From the NCBI RefSeq assembly GCF_030463535.1, contig NC_132893.1, forward strand, positions 19,390,027 through 19,454,026: a DNA stretch of 64,000 nucleotides, in the 5' to 3' direction. Below are positions 58,801-64,000 of the stretch, one piece after another. Origin of the DNA: Salminus brasiliensis (Eukaryota > Chordata > Actinopteri > Characiformes > Bryconidae). The translations under genes and the position numbers were made by a program. A model generated the notes under the pieces. It saw nothing but the letters and a program-made list of their open reading frames with translations, was not told the DNA's origin and did not search any database. The stretch's first letter is position 1; every line of letters starts with the position of its first letter.

Positions 58801-61800
58801 AGTTCAGAGCTGGGTAGACCGCTAACAAAAAAACACTGTACTGCAGTACAATGAACTTCAACCCACCTGTGGCAGTGAACACAGACACTAACAATAGTAA
58901 ATAGGACACTAGTGAACAGAGAACAAACGCCCAGAGCAGTGGGCAGCCAATCAACACCCAGGAAGCAATTGGGTTTTAGGTGCCTTGCTCAAGGCCCCCT
59001 TAACCCATGCTTACTGCCAGTCCAGGGGACTGAACCTATCTATTGGTCCTAAGCCTGCATCTCTAACCTTAAGGCCACAGCTGCCCCTAAGTTATCTGAC
59101 AATGTGGGCAGCCTGATAATGTAATGCCCAACTAAATATTACTGAATTATATGATGGCTGTGCCACCGTACATTTTACATTCATATTTAGTGTAGCATTA
59201 CTGTAGCAGGCTGTTCTACAGTGAGGAAACTGCACTGTGAAAAGAGCTGAATGTTCCACATTTAATACAGAACAAGTTAAAAGGTGAAAAATAGCATATT
59301 GAGTAAATGTGGATGGAAAGCCTGAGGAATTGTTTGGTGAGTTTATATCTTATGTGACGTTACAGAAAAATTGCTGAGGTTGCAAGACAAACACTACCTG
59401 AGTTGAAACTGGTGGACTGTGGCGCTGCGTAAAAAATGAAAATGAAAGCTTCTATTCTCTGCGTTGTACGGATGCGATACATCAGGCTGACCAATCACAG
59501 CTCTGTTTGTCATGGTTGCAGACCAAACAAATGAGTATCGAGACGTCAGCACAAAACACACAAAATCTTACAAGACGAAAACCTCGCTGACTATAAAAAT
59601 GCAGAGTTTAAAGAAAAGGTTTCATTTGATAATATTGCGGAGTGCAAGTGAATGGCTGCGGAATGACGGTAAGCAGAGATAACCCACCCGGCACCAGACG
59701 TCTTTTTTTCAGATCACACATATATCCCTAATATAGCCATGAAAATAATTTGCTGAAAACGTCTGAACATAATTTTTGCTGTTCAAAAACTTCTACGACT
59801 TATTATACTTAAAAACTTATATATAAAAATATAATTTCCTCTTGGAAAAAAGAGACATGTGAAACAATCCTTCTCTGACAGCAGTAGAGGACCACCTCCC
59901 AATGCAGAATGTTTAATTTAGTCTTTTTCTAGACGTCTTTTCAACGACGGCTGGGCTATTACCTTTCACTTGTGCAAGTATCAGCCTTGTTAAGACGTCA
60001 TGTGAAGTCGTCTTTTCAGCGTCCTTTCAACAAGTTTTTGCTGGGTGGAGTTTCTAGCCCCGCTTCCAGAGCACGGAAGGCCGAAAACACTTCAGACGTA
60101 ATGTGAAGGTTCCACTAAACCCACCCCAACACATTTTTCTCAGCATGACCCTTTACAGCCGAGACACTCAAATCAAAGGCTTATATATGCAGAGACTAAG
60201 GTTTGTAGAGAACAATAATCAGTAATAACGGACCCTTAAAAGCTCTCTCCACAGGTAGATTTGGACTGTGATTTCAACGCCTATAGCTCACAAAGAAAAG
60301 TGTTGCCGGTTGCCATGGTGTTACAAGATAACGAACAGCTGTAAAGTAGAGAGGTGCGGTAAAGTGGAATTATCCCTGCTATTTTTAGGCCCCTGTCTAG
60401 CATGTGGCCTACATTCCAGCCTTGAAGCAGGCGAAAAAGTAACAGATGCTGGGCTGATTATGACAAGGTGAGTTGCAAATTTCTCTGTTGTCTTCCAATC
60501 GTCGTTAAAACAACACTGTTATTTTCTTTGACTTAAATTCACCTTGACAACCAACGCAGCATGAATCCAAGACTAACGCCGGCCTGTTCCTGTGGGATAT
60601 TTGAAGAACACGTTAGCTGGCATGCGGCTTGGAGAAGAAAGCTGTGTTAAGGATGAAGGGTGGCAGGGAGACAGACAGACAGGGTTTTATTCGCTCACCA
60701 TCTATGTGGGGCATGGTGACACTAAGCTTGATGAGGTTGGCATGTTCCGGATCTTCTGCGCCAGTGTAGCGGAGCTTGGCAGAGAAAGGCTCGGCCCCCA
60801 CTGTGCCCACTTTGCGAGGCTGGCACATTCCTGCCAAGGAATATCAAAGAAAGTCATTAGCTGACTAGTTATGATCACATAATCACCCCAAGTCCTCCTG
60901 AAGTCGCAGTGTGCAGCCCCCAGTCATGCGACGAGGAGTCCAGTCCCGGTGAGGAGTGCAGTTCAAGTGAGTCTAGGTGTGAATCTGATGCACAGATGCA
61001 TTATGGGTTCTAATCCTAGGCAAGCAGTCTGACAGAAGTTGGAAATCATTTTCATGAACAGATGGCTGTCGAGATGACTTTTGGTGGGTAGATCATATTA
61101 AAACATTCAGGAATGATGTTGAATTTCTCTCTTGATATGGTGGCACAATATATTGGCAATTAATATTTTTGCAGTATTGCACTGCTTATATAAAAAATTC
61201 TGAGATCAAATCTTATCTCAGATGTTCTCGGATGTCCTTGCTTATTGTTGTCCTTGTAAGTTTTCATCACTCAAGGCATTCACTTGTCCTAACAAATATG
61301 AAGAATTCTCAAAAATCTGTTTAGCAATATGAGTTTTAAACATCCCAAGGCGGATCTCAAACGTAATATGTGGCAAAAGGATTTTTATGATTAGCATTTT
61401 TTGGTACCTAACATAGAATATATTAAACATGTGAATGTATTAAAGAAATATTTCAGCCTTTTCCAGCTAATAATGTAGGGAAAAGCAGGGCGCCAAATAA
61501 GGTGGGGTAAAATGTAACTGCTGGTCATGCTTTTGGCCAGTTTGTTTCTTCAGAACACCACCATTTGAGCATTTGGACTGTCAAAGAAATATGTGCAGTT
61601 TAGAAATGTACTATTTTAACCCTTTAAACCCTAAATGCCTGTCTGTGGGCCCATACCTTGCGACATATGCATCATTAGTTTATAGCAGTTACTAAAGTAA
61701 TTTATAGAAATTAGCTAACAACTCTCAAAACCCCAAGAGCTAGCCAGTCCAAGTTATACATACATATATATTACAGCCTCCACACACTGGAGGTGAAACA

Positions 61801-62333
61801 GTGGGCGGTATCCATGTTGCCCATGTAACATACAATAGACATAAAATATAGAACAAAAATCAATATATATGTATAATAACTGTATTAAACAGTGCTAATA
61901 GTTGCTCTTCTACTTATTTATTTTTTCAAACACACATTTTGTCATGTTTGACACAGACACTTTTCTTTAATTTAAACTAATATTTAATAATTATTTGGAT
62001 ATTATTAGGCATTTAAGTTGGGCATCTCTTGTCTCAAATAACATACAATAACATACAATAATTGTGTTTGTGTCCATTTACCTAGACTAATTTGCGACAA
62101 CTAACCCCTCCATCTCTTAAAATGAACCTTGCATATGGGATAAGTTGGTTTTCAGTTACTCTTAATATGAAAAAAATATCAGCCGACAATTTTCATTTTG
62201 TAGCTGAGATGTGGAGGTTTCTTTCTAATAAAAACCTAAAACAATTTTGCTCAAATTCTTTTACAATTATTTATTCTTTTAATTTTTGAAATTATTATTT
62301 AGCATTATGTTATTATATTCAGCATTATAATGT

Positions 62334-62407
<74 letters not shown>

Positions 62408-63138
62408 TATATATATGTATATATAAACTTATATAACATTATATATAAACATTTATATATTTACATAATAATAATAATAAAAATAAACAAATCATATAAA
62501 AAAAGGTTGTACCCTGCTCTCACCAAATGCATCTGTAAGGTCTGTAACTCTGTGATCTACTTCTATGTACATCTGGACAATCATTTTGACACATTTCCCT
62601 GCTGTCAGAAAAGGAGAGAAACTCCATCCACTTGAAACCCTTGGTCAGTTCATGAATTCTATGAATATATATTAATTCCAGAATATATATTAAATCCTAC
62701 CAGTGAGCAACCCTTTCCCGAGAAACCACCGTATCACTAAACCGCTGCTAAGCAGGTCCTGAGGCTACAGCTGGTTTACTGCATTGTACTGCATCGAGAC
62801 TTTTAGGCAGTTTAAATGTTTACAGAATCCTAACCCTCTTCCATGCTGATGGACGTGATGGGACTGCTGAGCTCCAGTCCCTCGTCTCCGTTGGAGTTGA
62901 CGGCGCGGGCGGCACACTGCACCCGCGAGCCCGCCTGGAAGTAGACGGAGTCCAGGGAGATCCTCTTGGAGGAGGTGAAGAAAGTGTCAAAGTCCACCTC
63001 CCTCATGGGGCTTGTAACTCCGTCCGGTGCAGTGGGGGCGCTGACCAGCCAGCGGTAGCGTGTGAGTGTGTCGTTGATGTGCTCGCTCATGCATATGGAG
63101 CCTGTTTTGTCATATTCTGGGTATTTGGGGTTACAGGC
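46265..63138 (-). CDS. frem2: frem2, 3' part: last 11 coding exons of FRAS1-related extracellular matrix protein 2
   Basis: Minus-strand exons are 63138-62835, 60830-60699, 57226-56895, 50976-50784, 50602-50498, 49077-48950, 48681-48547, 48335-48209, 47832-47645, 47345-47199 and 46774-46265; total 2301 bp, the C-terminal 766 aa. Every junction keeps frame. Family knowledge: Frem2 is a large (about 3,100 aa) single-pass basement-membrane protein that joins Fras1 and Frem1 in the Fraser complex; the CSPG and Calx-beta repeats lie upstream, outside this window. Seen here: the conserved [12 protein letters not shown] segment, [16 protein letters not shown] and [17 protein letters not shown] motifs; an RAKR site at fragment residues 646-649; a transmembrane helix at about 708-732; and a C-terminal SSEV, a class I PDZ ligand of the kind GRIP1 binds. 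It is partial because the 5' exons are beyond the right edge. Fish carry a and b copies; which this is cannot be told. Confidence 0.93.
47199..47345 (-). CDS. frem2: frem2 exon (2nd from the end)
   Basis: The acceptor is TTGTCAG and the donor GTACCT. It encodes [15 protein letters not shown] through SAPLFQ. Confidence 0.93.
47645..47832 (-). CDS. frem2: frem2 exon (3rd from the end)
   Basis: The acceptor is TCCTCTAG and the donor GTAAGT. It encodes [17 protein letters not shown] through LLYRFKLI. Confidence 0.93.
48209..48335 (-). CDS. frem2: frem2 exon (4th from the end)
   Basis: The acceptor is TCTGTAG and the donor GTACGT. It encodes [15 protein letters not shown] through DAAFSE plus one base of glycine. 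Confidence 0.93.
48547..48681 (-). CDS. frem2: frem2 exon (5th from the end)
   Basis: The acceptor is ATTACAG and the donor GTATAA. It encodes [15 protein letters not shown] through FDLDIRFQQ. Confidence 0.93.
48950..49077 (-). CDS. frem2: frem2 exon (6th from the end)
   Basis: The acceptor is GATGCAG and the donor GTGAGT. It encodes [18 protein letters not shown] through FTSDFA. Confidence 0.9.
49078..50497 (-). other. frem2 intron between the 7th and 6th exons from the end
   Basis: No repeat family or further exon recognised apart from the AT microsatellite near its upper end. Confidence 0.6.
50280..50301. repeat. (AT)n microsatellite
   Basis: A run of about ten TA units in a frem2 intron. 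Confidence 0.9.
50498..50602 (-). CDS. frem2: frem2 exon (7th from the end)
   Basis: The acceptor is TTATTAG and the donor GTAAGA. It encodes [15 protein letters not shown] through FVASHP. Confidence 0.9.
50784..50976 (-). CDS. frem2: frem2 exon (8th from the end), GC donor
   Basis: The acceptor is ATTGTTAG. It encodes [11 protein letters not shown] through PPQAEIQ. The donor is CAAG|GCAAGT: a GC rather than GT dinucleotide, with the otherwise optimal sequence seen at GC-AG introns. The only nearby GT would break frame with the next exon. Confidence 0.88.
52853..52906. repeat. (GA)n microsatellite
   Basis: An AG run with a few interruptions (GACAGAGAAAGAGAC). Confidence 0.9.
53053..53198 (+). 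other. Candidate antisense exon in a frem2 intron
   Basis: On the plus strand a pyrimidine-rich tract ends CTGCTTTAG at 53052 and, 146 bp later, CTCTACAG|GTGAGT forms a near-perfect donor. The block is not repetitive. It has no long open frame. The exon call is inference only. Confidence 0.25.
53457..53659. mobile_element. MITE, GTCCAGTGAAAA family
   Basis: The left end is GTCCAATGAG and the right end TGGAGATACATG then TTTTTCACTGGAC. The interior shares GTGTACTGTGTAAATAATTC with the copy at 40998. Confidence 0.75.
53753..53945 (+). mobile_element. tRNA-derived SINE, family A
   Basis: The head has AGCACAGCGGTTAGAGCTCC (A-box-like) and GTTGTGGGTTCGATACC (B box), then CTGCCACTGTTGGGCCCTTG and AGCAAGGCCCTGGGC. 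This is the clearest family A copy in the window. Confidence 0.85.
54770..55040 (-). mobile_element. tRNA-derived SINE, family B-like
   Basis: On the minus strand it contains the B-box-like GGAGCGCTGGTTCAAATCCC, then CCTGAGAGGGCACAATTGAC and a GTGTCACTCCTCACC end. It is diverged from the 32195 copy but has the same layout. Confidence 0.7.
55631..56441. mobile_element. Composite Tc1-like element carrying a 531-bp block
   Basis: The left end TACACTGTGTTTAAAAG and the inverted right end TACACTATATAGACAAACG resemble the 25538 family termini. The interior 55767-56297 recurs almost exactly at 57686-58218 without these ends. Confidence 0.65.
55767..56297. repeat. 531-bp duplicated block, copy 1
   Basis: Nearly identical to 57686-58218, with only a handful of single-base changes and small indels. 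It contains a 70-codon minus-strand open frame that also exists in copy 2, but no recognisable protein. Confidence 0.93.
56895..57226 (-). CDS. frem2: frem2 exon (9th from the end)
   Basis: The acceptor is GCATCAG and the donor GTGAGA. It encodes [19 protein letters not shown] through [11 protein letters not shown]. The following intron (5.9 kb) is repeat-rich. Confidence 0.94.
57686..58218. repeat. 531-bp duplicated block, copy 2
   Basis: Counterpart of 55767-56297 in the next frem2 intron, same orientation, on the other side of the exon at 56895-57226. Confidence 0.93.
58880..59095 (-). mobile_element. tRNA-derived SINE, family A
   Basis: On the minus strand it contains CCTTAAGGTTAGAGATGCAG, a diverged B box (GGTTCAGTCCCC) and GGGCCTTGAGCAAGGCACC. 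It matches 53753 in reverse. Confidence 0.7.
59535..59671 (+). pseudogene. Possible MADF-domain fragment (PIF/Harbinger-type remnant)
   Basis: The plus strand reads [19 protein letters not shown] then SFDNIAEC, and in a shifted frame WLRNDG. This order resembles a MADF/Myb-like domain (H-P-L-Y-D, Y-K, W-I-A, C-W-L-R-D), as found in the second gene of PIF/Harbinger transposons. A stop and a frame change break it, and GACG|GTAAGC follows as a donor. The match is short. Confidence 0.35.
60699..60830 (-). CDS. frem2: frem2 exon (10th from the end)
   Basis: The acceptor is CTTGGCAG and the donor GTGAGC. It encodes [19 protein letters not shown] and ends MPHIDG, completing split glycines on both sides. 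Confidence 0.92.
60831..62834 (-). other. frem2 intron, AT-rich
   Basis: Apart from the long AT microsatellite near 62337-62402 I see only unassigned AT-rich sequence. Confidence 0.65.
62337..62402. repeat. (AT)n microsatellite, long
   Basis: About 33 uninterrupted TA units followed by related ATATAAACTTATATA phrases to about 62460. Confidence 0.95.
62835..63138 (-). CDS. frem2: frem2 exon (11th from the end)
   Basis: The acceptor is CGCTCCAG after a pyrimidine-rich tract and the donor GTTAGG. It encodes the [14 protein letters not shown] segment, an NDT glycosylation site, and ends MEEG. It is the first exon visible in the window. Confidence 0.9.
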
Positions 63139-64000
63139 CTGGAGCGAGACAGGATTGAGAAGGTTATTTCCTTCGACAGAGAGGCAGAAAGGTCCTGAGT
63201 AAATACTCCTGACACACATAAACACTTAAATAAATCACATACACACTCTCTCTCACACACACACAACGATTTCGGAGGGTTGTAAATATTGATTGTCTAT
63301 AATGCACTTACACAAAGTGAGTTAGGTTATTGCATTTCCCTTTCGGGGCCTGTGTGATTTCACAGCAGGAAATCAATTCACCTGTCCACTCTGCACTCTT
63401 ATTAACCTCCACAGCCTCTGTTCGGGGTCCAAACACTTAAGCACTAACCTTTCACCTTCTTCTTTGTCCATGCTGAAGCAGTACATATCTGGACTGCTAA
63501 TGAAGGCCCTTATCACCTCACAAAAGAGACTAAATAACAAGGCCCGGAGAGTGGGCTAAATGAAGATCTGTGTGATTTTTCGTTTTTGCTTTAGAGAGAA
63601 CACACTGTCCTCATACTAATTGTGAGATCTTTATTCAAGGGCCCTTATTCTGAACATGTTATAGTCTTCAATTGGTTTTACAAGAGCCAGGGTTGGTCTG
63701 TTCCTTTGTGTTTCAAGGTTATTTAAAAACCTTGTATTTCCAAAAACCCTTGGTGAATAGTCACTCAAAGCTCTGATTAAAAAACACACTGCACTCACCT
63801 CACTTAGTGTTATCTAGTCTGTCCGACTCTATTAGGTTTGGTTTCATGGCCGTTAATCCCAGTATGGGACATTCTTTTTAATGAATGACCAGTGATTATA
63901 GTCTAAATGAATTAAAATTATACTGGTGGGCTCACAATTGTGTATATCAATTCACATGTACAGCACTGTACAAAGGTTTTAGGCACCTGAGCACATAATT
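63139..64000 (-). other. frem2 intron at the right edge
   Basis: Non-repetitive apart from a short GT/GA-like tract at 63241-63265. The 63290-63620 part is unique and could be a conserved non-coding element, which is not testable here. The next upstream frem2 exon is outside the window. Confidence 0.5.

Larger units (their letters stand above)
57227..60698 (-). other. frem2 intron of 3.5 kb
   Basis: It contains the 531-bp block copy 2, a SINE (58880-59095) and a possible transposon-derived MADF fragment (59535-59671). The rest is unassigned. Confidence 0.7.

Overview
The window is nuclear DNA of a ray-finned fish (teleost). The evidence is split vertebrate genes with GT-AG introns, fish orthologues of trim3 and frem2, abundant dinucleotide microsatellites, tRNA-derived SINEs, Tc1-like and hAT-like non-autonomous transposons, and TAGCTAGCTAAC-rich stretches typical of teleosts. 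I cannot fix the species; an otophysan (catfish or characin type) is only a guess.

Three protein-coding genes can be rebuilt exon by exon, with every junction keeping frame. (1) trim3, plus strand, 10034-28885: 11 coding exons giving 748 aa, RING, B-box 2, coiled coil, filamin/ABP280 and six NHL repeats. The open stretch 1-9985 lies upstream. (2) An unnamed class C-IV TRIM gene, minus strand, 39134-35217: 8 coding exons giving 479 aa, RING, B-box 2, coiled coil and PRY-SPRY, with the textbook TRIM 96/225/23/116-bp internal exon pattern. It converges with trim3. (3) The 3' part of frem2, minus strand, 63138-46265: 11 coding exons giving the last 766 aa of the Fraser-complex protein Frem2, with a transmembrane helix and a C-terminal PDZ-binding motif. 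Its 5' exons lie beyond the right edge.

The rest is intron and intergenic DNA dominated by repeats: an 81-bp minisatellite (about 540-1400), three fields of a short AGCAACCACCTAG-like repeat, two SINE families, LINE 3' tails (one head-to-head pair), several Tc1-like MITEs, one hAT element nested inside another transposon with an intact 8-bp target-site duplication, and duplicated blocks in the 42-45 kb region and in frem2 introns.

The three genes do not form an operon-like unit. trim3 and the SPRY TRIM are both predicted RING ubiquitin ligases; frem2 encodes a basement-membrane protein. I found no CRISPR, bacterial or viral system and no convincing new protein-coding system. The most useful leads are possible unannotated plus-strand transcripts antisense to frem2, a GC-AG intron in frem2, an open in-frame extension after the trim3 stop, and several datable nested insertions.
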